Positions 40,202-50,410 of a DNA stretch of 64,000 bases are shown here, in pieces. The stretch is from Ascoidea asiatica (taxonomy: Eukaryota > Ascomycota > Saccharomycetes > Ascoideales > Ascoideaceae), in assembly GCA_001600695.1 (NCBI GenBank), contig BCKQ01000002.1, positions 1,437,340 to 1,501,339 of the forward strand. Direction: 5' to 3'. The stretch's first letter is position 1; each line of letters starts with the position of its first letter. The translations under genes and the position numbers were made by a program. Below the pieces are notes generated by a model, which made no database searches, was not told the origin of the DNA, and saw only the letters and a list, made by a program, of their open reading frames with translations.

Positions 40202-41657
40202 TCAAGATATTAATTTATATGATAATCAAACAAGTTTAGAAGAAATTAATTCAAAAAAATTCTTTATGCCAATAGGTTCAAATTCAATTCAAGATTTACC
40301 TTCTTTATTATCTAATTTTCATAGAAATTCTGCAGCTTCTGCTTCTAGAATTACAAAAGAATTAAATAATAGTGTAATTCCAAGATTAGAAGATTTAAAA
40401 AGAGATTTAGCAATAAAAATTAAAGAAATTAGATCTTTATCTTCTGATTTTAAAACAACTGTATCAAAAGAAAAAAATCAAACTTCTTTAGATTTATCTA
40501 ATTTTTTAAAATCAATTGATTTAATTAAATCTTCTTCAATTTCAATTAATCCAATTCAAGATCCATTTTTAAATAAAATTTATTTAGATAAACAAATTAA
40601 AAAACAATTAATTGAAGAAAATTATTTACATGAAGCTTTTATAAATTTACAAAATTCTGGTAAAGAATTAGAAAAAGTTGTAGTTATTGAAATTCAAAAT
40701 TCTTTAAGAATTTATGCAAGATTAATTGGTGAAAATGCTCAATTAGTCTTCACAATACTTTTAAATAAATTAGATTCTGGTTTTATAACAAAAGATCCAA
40801 CTTTTGAATGGGAAAATTTTATAAATAGAGATATAAATTTTATTAATCCAAATTTACCAATGAGACATTTTCAAAATATTTCTTATAAAAATATGAATGA
40901 TCCATTAACTTTAGAAATAAAATCTGGTTTTCTTGAAAGAAAATCAAAATATTTAAAATCTTATTCAAGAGGTTGGTACGTTTTAACTCCAACTTTTTTA
41001 CATGAATTTAAATCTTCTGATAAAAAAAAAAATTTTGTACCTGTGATGTCATTAAATTTAAATGATTGTACTGTTAATAAAAAAGAAGGTAAAAAATTAG
41101 ATGATTCTTTTAAATTTATTATTAATGCAAAACAAAATGGTATCATTCATAGAGGTCAAAAATGGTTATTTAAATCTGATACTTATGAAAATTTAAAAGA
41201 ATGGGTAGAAATTTTAAAAATTTTAACTAATTTATCAACTTCTGAAAAAAGAGCTCAATATATTATGGAAAAAAATCCAATTTTAATTAATAAAAGAAGA
41301 AGTATTCAAATTCAAAAAAAAAAAATTAATAATAATATTAATATGAATAGATTTTCTCAACCACCTCCAACAACAAATAAACAAAATTTTTCTCAATCTC
41401 CAAATATTAATTCAAATTTACCACTTTCTTCTCAAACTTTAGTTCAAACAACTTCAAATACTCAATCAAATCAATTTCAACCTCAACAACAACAACAACA
41501 ACAACAACCTCATCTTATTCAACGTCAAACTTCACTTTCTGTACCTATAAATGATGGTGTTTATCAAAATAATGATCAAATTCATCGAAATTCTCAATAT
41601 TTTCAAATTCAACCAAATAATAATTTAAGTATTAATACTAATGATCCAAATATTTCA

Positions 41658-41711
<54 letters not shown>

Positions 41712-42500
41712 TTAGATAAACCATATTTAGTTGTTCAAATGCCAACACCTACAAGTTCTGAAATTCCTGAACCTCAACGTCAGACTTCTTTAAATTTAGG
41801 TAATAATGGTTTTACTCCAATTCATCAAAATTATGAAAGAAATTTATCACTTAATTCAAGAAATTCAAGAAGTTCAAGAAATTTAACAGGAATTTCTGTT
41901 GATGATCAAATTATTTCTGGAGTTAATGATCTTAATTTAAATGGTAATATGAATAATAATATGAATAATATAAACAATATAAATAATTCAAATAATATAA
42001 ATAATATTAATCATATGAATAGTATGAATCATATGAATAATATGAACATGAATAATATGAACATGAATAATATGAATATGAATATGAATGGAATTGAAAC
42101 TGCAACTGTATCTGAAGTTGATGAAAGTGGAGTTTCAGATGATCGAACTGCAAAAGATACTCAAATAACAGAAGATTCAACTATAAATAATTCTCCAAGA
42201 CTTATGAGTAATAATATATCGTATAAACATAGAAGTAATCAAATTTCAAATTCAAATCCTAATTTAAGTTTAAATGGTAAAAATTCAAATATTCAAAGAA
42301 CAATTTCAATGTCAGGTAAAAATTATGATAATAGAGAATTTTCAAATAATTCTTTACTTGATCAAAATATAAGATATAAACATATGTCACAACCTATTTA
42401 TTCATCAAATAATAACAATATTAATAATAATAATAATAACTCTCATAAAATGAATTTATCTGGTTCATATATGAATAATGGGGATATGATGTATTCTTAA
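39516..42500 (+). CDS. SLM1: TORC2 effector Slm1/Slm2 (BAR-like plus PH domain)
   Basis: 994 residues. After a Gln/Ser-rich N-terminus (a SQ run near residues 42-55) comes a helical BAR-type region (about 128-430: TRFNSWRSIIKSLIIYLHEV, AASASRITKELNNSVIPRLEDLKRDLAIKIKEIRSL, LRIYARLIGENAQLVFTILL). The PH domain spans about 468-570 (KSGFLERKSKYLKSYSRGWYVLTPTFLHEF...WLFKSDTYENLKEWVEIL). Slm1/2 bind PI(4,5)P2 at eisosomes and relay TORC2 signals to Ypk1. The C-terminus is Asn/Gln/Met-rich and probably disordered, including an Asn run of about 18 written in pure AAT codons (near 41660-41711). Only one SLM gene is seen here, so Slm1 versus Slm2 cannot be separated. Confidence 0.88.
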
Positions 42501-42716
42501 TCTTTTGATAAACAATTTATTTATTTTTTTTATTAATTTTTTATATGCTTATATAGTCCATAGTTCCTAATTCATACATCATTAAAATTCATCATTTATT
42601 TTTTTTATGATGGTTTTTTTCTTTATTTTTATTTAAAGCTCATTCGTTCTACTGTAATTAATTATTATACATAATTAAATATATTTTTAATATTTTTCAA
42701 ATTTTTTTTTGTTTAT
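42501..42716. other. SLM-PAN3 convergent spacer
   Basis: 216 bp of AT-rich DNA between two stop codons with T-rich runs, probably both 3' UTRs. No further feature was seen. Confidence 0.5.
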
Positions 42717-45353
42717 TTATTGTTGTAAACTATTAAAACTATTAGCTATTAAATCTTTCAATTCTTTATATGAAATAATAATTGAATTTTGTTCATTTGG
42801 AGATACAAGTAATATTTTTTCTTCACAACCTGTATCAAGTTTATTAAGACAAGTTAAAACATGAGATAAATCTAAAACTGGTTTTCCATTACTATCAACT
42901 TGATGAAATATATAATCTCTGAATAATTTTATTGGATATCTATTACCAGATTCAGACCAAGAAGGATCATGAGCAAATTCTGGCCTTTCATTTATAAAAC
43001 CTAATTTTGTAATTAATCTAAAAAGTCTACCATTTTCAACTTCTCTTGATAATTGACTTTCCATAAAATCATTTGAATATTCTAACTTATTAACTAAACT
43101 TAAAATATGTGGACTTATACGATTTGAGAAATTATTTAAAAATGTTAATGAATTTTCTTTTGATTCATTAATTGTAAATAAATGTAAAAGAGATAAATTA
43201 AATTCTTCACTAAATGGTAAACTTTTTATTAAAATTGATTTATCTTGTTTCCAAAGACTACTATTAATTTGAGATTTTGCTAAAGTTAAAATTAATTCAG
43301 CAAATTTTAAAATATCATTTTTTTGTAAAACATCCATATTCATACTCATATTCATATTATTTTTATCATTATTATTATTACAATTATTTATATCATCATT
43401 TGAATAATTTAAAATATCAAAAATTCCACAATCAGATAATTTTATTCTATTTTGATTTGTTATAATAATTTTATCAATATTTAAAGATCTTGCAGCTAAT
43501 TTTTTTTTATGAATTGTAATCAAAGCATTTAAAATTTGAATAATATAATTCCATAATAAATTTTCATTAATTGGTATCAATTGATTTGAATTATTATTAA
43601 GAAAATGAGCTTCTTTTAAAGTTTTTGCAAGTGGATAATAATCATAAACTAAAATTAAAGAATTATCATTAAAAGCTAAAGTTGTGAAAGCTTCATGAAT
43701 TTGAACAATATTTGCAGATTTTATATTACTCCAAAGTTTAATAATTGAAATTGATTTTTCATGAATAACTTTATAATTTTCAATTCTTCTTAAAGTATAA
43801 GCATTACCATCAAAATTTGAAAAAGATTTGTATAAAGTGGTTGAAATATTCTTACCATAATATGAGATATTTTGTTTTTTGATACTGTTATTATTGAGAT
43901 TATTACCGTTTGTATTAATATGATTATTTGTTATATTATTGCTATTATCTATATTATTAGTGATATTATTATCTATGTTATTATTATTGTTATTATTATT
44001 GGAAGATGAAGAATTGGAAGAGATTTTTATTGAAGAAGAAGAATTACCAAATTTATCTAAAGGTACTAAAGAATGATAAATATGAACATGTTCAGGTAAA
44101 CCAAAATTTGGAAAAATTCTATTTGTTTCTTCATTTTTTTTTTGAATTGATTCTCTTAAATTATTTGGTAAAAAAAAAGATTGAGAATTTGATTCATGAT
44201 TTTTTAAAGGTATAGTTATATGAGGTGGTGGAGCAGGAGCATAACAATGATATTGTAATGGATGAGAATAATAAAAATCTGGATTTAAATTGATTCCATT
44301 CATATTCATTGTATTCATTGTGTTCATTGTATTCATTGTATTCATAGAATTCATACCATTCATTGTCATATTATTCATACTGTTCATATTATTCATAGTC
44401 ATTCCATTCATATTATTTAAATTTAAATTTGCTAAATTATTTAAAGTATTTATATTTGGAGTTGCAGGAGAAAGTCCCATATGGTTATTATTGTTATCAG
44501 TATTATTTAATGGAATTGAAGCAGAAGTTGGAGTTCTTAAAAGACTGGAATCAATATTATTGAAATCATTTTGATTTATATTATCTTTACTACTGTTATT
44601 ATTATTTAAATTATTTATATTAGTCTCATTTTCTTTATTATTTGATAAATTATTATTATTCATTGGTAAGAATTTTGAAATATTTGGAGAAGATACAGAA
44701 GGTTTGAAAATTGGACTATCGACATTATAAGAAATTTTTAAAGATTTTTCTGGAGAAATTGAAATTGAATTTGAAATTGAAATTGAATTTAAATCATCAT
44801 CTTTTTCTTTAATATTGATTACGTTATTGTTTACATTATTATTATTATTATTATTACCATTATTATTATTATTATTTGCTAAAGATAATTTTTTTGGTTT
44901 AAAAGTTGGAATTTCATCAATTTTATTTGAAGATAAAAAATTTGATTTTGAAATTGGTTTAAAACTTTGAGATTCAAAATTAAATTTTTTAATTGGTTTT
45001 GAAACAATATTATTAATTTTATTTTTCAGTTCATTAATTTGAATTGAATCTTCAAGATTAATATTATCTAAATTATTATCCTTATTATTTGATTCAATTG
45101 TTATCGGAGTTGAATTATTTGATAAATTAATTGATAATGAATTTGAATTTGGATGTAAATGATGATTGAAAGCGCAACCTTTATTTTCATATTTACAATA
45201 ACCATGAATACTTATATTTTTACATGGGATTTCTTTTGCCCATTCCATATCAGTTCCTTTAATAATAAATTGAAAATTTTGTTAGTTATATTGATTGAAA
45301 GATAAGTTATATATTTATATTTATATTGGAATCGGATACATACTTTTTTCCAT
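42717..45353 (-). CDS. PAN3: Pan3, pseudokinase subunit of the Pan2-Pan3 deadenylase (spliced)
   Basis: Proposed exon 1 is 45353-45344 and exon 2 is 45256-42717, giving 849 residues starting MEKRTDMEWAKEIPCKN, which fits the known Pan3 start (a short basic lead before WAK-IPC-N) better than starting at the internal Met (45248). A CCCH zinc finger follows (C-x8-C-x6-C-x3-H: CKNISIHGYCKYENKGCAFNH). Then comes a long Asn/Met-rich linker, then the pseudokinase domain (YTLRRIENYKVIHEKSI, LILVYDYYPLAKTLKEAHF, KLAARSLNIDKIIITNQNRIKLSDCGIFDI, lacking an active HRD/DFG), a coiled coil, and the Pan2-binding C-terminal knob (GRLFRLITKLGFINERPEF...GNRYPIKLFRDYIFHQ). The complex trims poly(A) tails. Confidence 0.88.
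45257..45343 (-). other. Proposed PAN3 intron (87 nt)
   Basis: Minus-strand donor GTATGT directly follows ATGGAAAAAA. AACTAAC lies about 25 nt before an AAAG acceptor, which is unusual because yeast introns normally end in CAG or TAG. It is the first AG after the branch site, splicing keeps the frame, and the product recovers the conserved N-terminus. In-frame stops make the unspliced form start only at 45248. Confidence 0.65.
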
Positions 45354-45590
45354 TATTGATTAGAAAAGTAGATTAAAAAAATAAAAAAACCAAAAAAATG
45401 AAGGAATGAAAGAATAGAAACTTGAATATTAATGAAAAAAAAACTATTGAATTGTTTCGATCATTAAAATAGATTATCGTCAATCAGATTATAATTTAGG
45501 AAAGATAAATATATATTAAAATTGGCTATATTCAGAAATCAATGTCAATAACACTGTAATAATAGTGATATAATCATAGAATATAATAAT

Positions 45591-45638
45591 GATAATAATA
45601 ATGATAATAATAATGATAATAATAATGATAATAATAAT
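45591..45638 (+). repeat. 12-bp GATAATAATAAT minisatellite
   Basis: Four perfect 12-bp copies followed by a partial copy in the PAN3-SRX1 promoter region. Confidence 0.85.
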
Positions 45639-45787
45639 GATAATGCGGTAGTGTGAGAATAATAGCAATAATATCCTATGAGATTGTAGTGATAAATGTT
45701 CAACGTTACGTGCCAGAAATTAGAAATTAAAAGTAGCGTTGAGACTAGCAAAAAGTAACGTTATCGACTCGACTCAGACCACCGAAA

Positions 45788-46027
45788 AGGGGTCTGGGCG
45801 GATGCCAAGGATTAAAACAAATACAAAAATGAGGAATTACGATTGCAACCACAATACTGTCACAATACTGCCACAACAGCGTCTACACGCATGAAGCTGG
45901 TAGTATATGTGGCGTAAATTAAATGAAATGAGTTCCGGTCGTGTTGAAAACTTCTTCCGGGGTGTTCCCTGATAATTTGGAACTTCTGTCCAGAGAATTC
46001 CGACGAATCCAGGGTTATGGTTCCCCT
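45788..46027. promoter_or_regulatory. Two STRE cores upstream of SRX1
   Basis: AGGGG at 45788-45792 and CCCCT at 46023-46027 match the five-base Msn2/4 stress response element. Stress induction fits an antioxidant-repair gene. The motif is short, so chance occurrence is possible, but such G/C runs are rare in this AT-rich DNA. Confidence 0.35.
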
Positions 46028-46386
46028 TCTGATTTTTTAAACTCCAGATTTTCTGAATATTATTAATGAATACCCTTTCTTGAGTTTATCGATGTGTTTT
46101 TGAAAGCTATGGACGATTTAAGTTTATTATTTTAAATGACAAATCCAAGAAATATACAGTATATTAATAATAAATAGTTTCATTATTATTATTAATCATA
46201 AGAGAAACTAATTTAAGATTCAATTTTGTTTTCAATTTTAGATTATGATTGAATAATTATATAAATATAAAAGTCTTTTATCGTTTTTTTTGAAAAATTA
46301 AGAAAGTGAAAGTAAAAAGGAATGCAAATGAAATTATAAAAATATAAAACTATAAAAAAATATAAATATAAAATATATCAATAACA

Positions 46387-46764
46387 ATGTCTTCAATTCA
46401 AACAAGATCTTTATTTAAAGTAGATTATTTACCTCTTGAACAAATCAGACGTCCAATTCCACCAGTTTTAGATTATGAAAAAATTGATGCAATGGCTCAA
46501 ACACTTAATGGAATACCAACAAGCTCAAAAACTTGTACTTTACAAGATGCAAAAGATATGAATGGTGAATTACCACCAATTGATGTAATGAAAATAAAAG
46601 AAAATGGTAAATTTTATTATTTTGCATTTGGTGGTTGTCATCGTTTTCAAGCTTATGAAAAATTTAATGGTGAAAAATTAGTTAAATGTAAAATTATTCC
46701 TGCAACAAAAAATCAGCTAAAATTATATTTAGGTTCTTCCGTTGATTCAATGTTTCAAATCTAA
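46387..46764 (+). CDS. SRX1: Sulfiredoxin Srx1
   Basis: 125 residues (S. cerevisiae 127). The family landmarks are present: IRRPIPPVLDYEKIDAM, PPIDVMKIKENGKFYYFAFGGCHRFQAYEK with the catalytic cysteine in FGGCHR, and CKIIPATKNQLKLYLG near the end. Sulfiredoxin uses ATP to reduce cysteine sulfinic acid in 2-Cys peroxiredoxins such as Tsa1, restoring their activity after peroxide stress. Single exon. It converges with the unrecognised gene downstream (95 bp apart). Confidence 0.97.
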   Translation: MSSIQTRSLFKVDYLPLEQIRRPIPPVLDYEKIDAMAQTLNGIPTSSKTCTLQDAKDMNGELPPIDVMKIKENGKFYYFAFGGCHRFQAYEKFNGEKLVKCKIIPATKNQLKLYLGSSVDSMFQI

Positions 46765-46859
46765 AACAAAAAAAATTCAAAAACTCATTTATTTATTTAT
46801 TTATTTGATTTATTAATTTATAATCAATATTATTGAATATATATAAAAATAATTTATAA

Positions 46860-48785
46860 TTAATATATAATTTTATTGTCTAAATCTTTTAAAATTTTTT
46901 GCTCACTCCAAACTCTTGGACTTCTTATAAGTTCTAAATTTTCTTCAGTTTTTTTATTATTATTATTTCCTTGAGCTAAATTTCGTAAACTTGATTCTCC
47001 ATCTGAATATGCATAATTTGAAAATAATCCACTATAAAAGGATGCAGCTTTTTCTGAATGTGCTGAATTTGTAATTCTTTTTGACTCTTTATAAGAAATC
47101 ATAGTATTAATATCTTTTAAATCTTTTAAATCTTTTATTTCTCTCATTTCTTTGAATTCATTTTTATCAATTCTTGTTATTTCTTCACTTTCTTTTTCTT
47201 CATTTTCATTGTTACTATCATTTTCATTTTCTTTTGTTTCTACACCTCTTTCATTATCAATATTATCAATGTTATTATTATCTATATTATCATTAATTTC
47301 TAAGATTTTTGGAGTAGATTCATTAATTAAAGTTGTTTGAATATTATTTGGTTGTAAACTCATACTCATATTCATATTCATAGCCATTATCATATTAATG
47401 CTAGATTTCACTTCATTTTTATTTTCATTTTTATCAAGATTTTTATTAATATTTTGATTTTCATTATTGTTCATTTCAAGATTAAATAAATTTGAAGTAA
47501 TTGTTGGAGATTTTTTAATTCTAGATATTGGACTTCTAATTTTATTTGAAACAACTTTGGAAAATTTAGTAAATTGAGAAAATGTAGAAATTTCATTTAA
47601 ATTATTGATATTATGATTATGATTATTATCAAGAGGTGTAATTGCAGCAGTAGAAACTTTAGCAGCAGTTAAAGAAGATTCATGTAATATAGATTTCCAA
47701 ACACCTTGTGAAACATTACCTCTTTTTTTTTCACAAGTTAAACAATTACAAAGACTTGATAAAATTGATTCAGATTCTAAATGATTATCGATTATTAGGG
47801 GAGAGTTTTGATCTTCTTGACCATCTTGATTATGATTATTATTTAAATTATTTAATTTTTTGAAATTTTTATTAATTAATTGAATTCTATTATCATTAAT
47901 AATTTCATAATCATTTTCATAATTATTTTCAATAGTATTTTCAATAGTATTGATATTGTTGTCATTAGATAATTGAGTTGAATCATTACTACATTCATAA
48001 ATTGGAGAAGGTAAATTTGAAATATTTGATTTTTTTTTACCAAATATATGAAATCTAATTCCACGTTTTCTTCTTTCATATTTTTTAGTTGAAGTTTCAT
48101 TTTCATTCTTCTTTTCATTATTACTCTCAATATTATTATTATCATTATCATTATCATTATATATATTAAAATTTTCATTAATATTTTCAATATTATTATT
48201 AATAAGATTACTAAGATTATTAATATGATTATGATTATGATTGAGGTCATGGATATGATCATGATTATGATTATGACAACTACAAAGACAGTCTAAACCA
48301 TTTGGTAAGACAGTTCCAAATTTAAGGTAATCTTTATTAGATACTTCATCTTTGTTTAATTCATTATTATTATTATCATTATTATTATCATTATTATTAT
48401 TAATAGATTGTTGTTCATCATTATCTTTAATTATTTGAATATTATTATTTGAAGGTAGTAATTGTATAAGTTTATTATCATTACTTGAATAATCTAGTAT
48501 ATCATTAGACATATTATTATTTATATCTGTATTTAAATCATTCAATATATCATTATTATTAATTTCATCATTAATATTAATATTAATATTATTTGAATTG
48601 ATATCATAAAGTTTATTATTTAAGATATAAGCATCATGAGGATTTGTACGTAAAGAAATTAAATGTTGATTTGGAGTCTTTGAGGCAATTAATCTTGGAT
48701 TTCTTTTATTTGTATATAGATTATGTCTATACTCAATTTTTAACCTTTCAATTTTACTTTTTAATCTATAAATTTTTAAATCCAT
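46860..48785 (-). CDS. Unrecognised Asn/His-rich protein
   Basis: 641 residues, family not recognised. The N-terminus is basic and helical (MDLKIYRLKSKIERLKIEYRHNLYTNKRNPRLI). Beyond it are: a cysteine/histidine segment CLCSCHNHNHDHIHDLNHNHNH; a basic patch YERRKRGIRFHIFGKKKSN followed by SPIYECSN; a second cysteine segment SLCNCLTCEKKRGNVSQGVWKSILHESSLTAAKVSTAAITP; and a C-terminal AASFYSGLFSNYAYSDGESSLR. The four short ordered-looking islands are separated by Asn/Glu-rich, probably disordered linkers. No membrane segment or signal peptide is seen. The Cys/His-rich pieces could bind metal, but this is only inference. The length of the open frame and the ordered islands argue that it is a real gene. 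Confidence 0.75.
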   Translation of the reverse strand: MDLKIYRLKSKIERLKIEYRHNLYTNKRNPRLIASKTPNQHLISLRTNPHDAYILNNKLYDINSNNINININDEINNNDILNDLNTDINNNMSNDILDYSSNDNKLIQLLPSNNNIQIIKDNDEQQSINNNNDNNNDNNNNELNKDEVSNKDYLKFGTVLPNGLDCLCSCHNHNHDHIHDLNHNHNHINNLSNLINNNIENINENFNIYNDNDNDNNNIESNNEKKNENETSTKKYERRKRGIRFHIFGKKKSNISNLPSPIYECSNDSTQLSNDNNINTIENTIENNYENDYEIINDNRIQLINKNFKKLNNLNNNHNQDGQEDQNSPLIIDNHLESESILSSLCNCLTCEKKRGNVSQGVWKSILHESSLTAAKVSTAAITPLDNNHNHNINNLNEISTFSQFTKFSKVVSNKIRSPISRIKKSPTITSNLFNLEMNNNENQNINKNLDKNENKNEVKSSINMIMAMNMNMSMSLQPNNIQTTLINESTPKILEINDNIDNNNIDNIDNERGVETKENENDSNNENEEKESEEITRIDKNEFKEMREIKDLKDLKDINTMISYKESKRITNSAHSEKAASFYSGLFSNYAYSDGESSLRNLAQGNNNNKKTEENLELIRSPRVWSEQKILKDLDNKIIY

Positions 48786-50410
48786 ATTTTTTTATTTAGT
48801 TATAAAAATAATATAATGTATGTGATTTTGATATAATAAAAATTATTCTGAGATTAAAAAAAATTTGATCCTAGGAAAGGAATCGATGATGTATTAAATT
48901 CTTTCATAATGATTCTTATAAAAATCCAAAAAAAAATTAAAAAAAAGATATTTTTTTGTAAAGAAAAAGTAAAGAATTCGGAATAAACATAATGAGAAAT
49001 ACCCAAATAAGCAAAGAATATTAGTATCGATGAAGATAATAACGCTGATAATAATACTGACAATGTCGATAATGTTGATAATAACGATAAGAATAATTTT
49101 TGAAAAAGTTGAATGAAGCTGTTATTCAGTGATGAAATCAAGTAAATTCTCGAGAACACAAAAACAGATTGAATTCTAGTTCAATTCATTTATTTAAAGT
49201 GTGTATTCGTATTATAATAATTCTAAAGAAACCTGAAGAATTGAAAAGTCCATCAATCTAAAAAGCAGGACATCATTGGCGATTCTGTATTGGAAAAGAC
49301 AGATAATGATGGTTTAGATACCTCTGAATTTCGAAACTGATTGGAAATTAAAGTATCGTTTTGATTCTTTTGGTTTATTTGATTATTTAATTATTTGATT
49401 ATTCTGGCAAGATGAATCATCTGAAGCAGCAGAGACTGATTCTCAAAAGGAGTTGGTTACTGACAAGCATCTTCTAATTATATATAAACAATCCATTCAG
49501 TGATTGACTAATTGAGTAAATTATTGATTGATTAACAATAAACAACAGTTTCAAAATCAATAAAAGAATCAGAAGCAGCATTAAAACCATCTCAGAAACT
49601 GTCACAAATACAATTCAGAATATCAAAAGACAAGATCAGATCAAAAACATATCACATGACTTAACAAGCTTCTTCCGGGTAAGTATCTTTTTTTCTGGAC
49701 ATTTGCACCTCCTGAGGAGTTGTTCCGGGGTGCTTTCCTGTGCAAAACTCCGATTGGATGAGGAATGTTTCTCGGAGATGCTGAGGTCAGCGCTTAGTCA
49801 CCGCTGGCGGGTGTGGAAGTCTGCCCAGGTTTGAACGGGGCGGGTCTCCGCTTTAGCCAGTGTTGGTCTAGAAGAGACACTGCCAGAAAGGCCCACTGCA
49901 GCGGTGATGAGTTTGAGTTCCCATACATCAGACCTAGCTCTAGCTAATTGCTGATTATATTCATTATTCCATTTGAGTTATGACGAATTGAGTGCGAGAT
50001 CAGTTAAGTATTGCAGTGAAAAAAGTCGATAGTTCTCCAAAATTTATTACCATTACCATCGATATTGATATGATTATCATTATTAATATGAATAAGAAAA
50101 TATTAATATTAATATTAATATCAATGTGGGAATTATGATGATATTGACAATAGAGTTAATGAAATCTCCAATTAAATTCACTTATTTTATTATGATGTTT
50201 GGCATTCATTATAAAAGAAATTGTATTTCTTCATTTTATTAAATAATTAATAATTTATATATATTTTTATAATTTTATATATCCTTCCTTTATCCTAATA
50301 TCCTAATTTATATTCAAAGCATATATATTTATTTTATATTCTCTATTATTTATTGTATATTTTTAATTTTACCTTTCAATTCTAATTTAATAATTAATTA
50401 ATCAAAAAAA
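48786..50410. other. Divergent promoter region upstream of FBP1
   Basis: 1.6 kb. The half next to the unrecognised gene is AT-rich, with GATAAT-type runs. A GC-richer island at about 49650-49950 holds a CCGGGG Mig1-type core (49725-49730), a GC-rich ACGGGGCGGG stretch (49836-49845) and an inverted CCAAT box (ATTGG, 49753-49757). The last 400 bp before FBP1 are AT-rich. No RNA gene was recognised. Confidence 0.5.
49725..49845. promoter_or_regulatory. FBP1 upstream control region (Mig1-type and CCAAT motifs)
   Basis: CCGGGG matches the SYGGGG core of Mig1, the glucose repressor, and ATTGG is the inverted CCAAT core of the Hap2/3/4/5 complex. Both are expected for a gluconeogenic gene that is shut off by glucose. 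The region is 570-690 bp upstream of FBP1. I did not find a convincing Cat8/Sip4 carbon source response element. Confidence 0.35.

Larger units (their letters stand above)
45354..46386. other. Divergent PAN3-SRX1 promoter
   Basis: Contains a 12-bp GATAATAATAAT minisatellite (four full units, 45591-45638), then a GC-richer island at about 45740-46040 with two stress-element cores: AGGGG at 45788-45792 and CCCCT at 46023-46027. It also has a CTTCTTCCGGGGTG block (45951-45964) partly shared with the FBP1 promoter. The gene-proximal 340 bp are AT-rich. Confidence 0.45.

Noticed and set aside
49800-49860. Possible tRNA gene in the GC-rich FBP1 promoter
   Set aside because: A GGTTTGAAC-like string resembles a B box, but it does not match GGTTCGANTCC, and no A box or foldable acceptor stem is visible.
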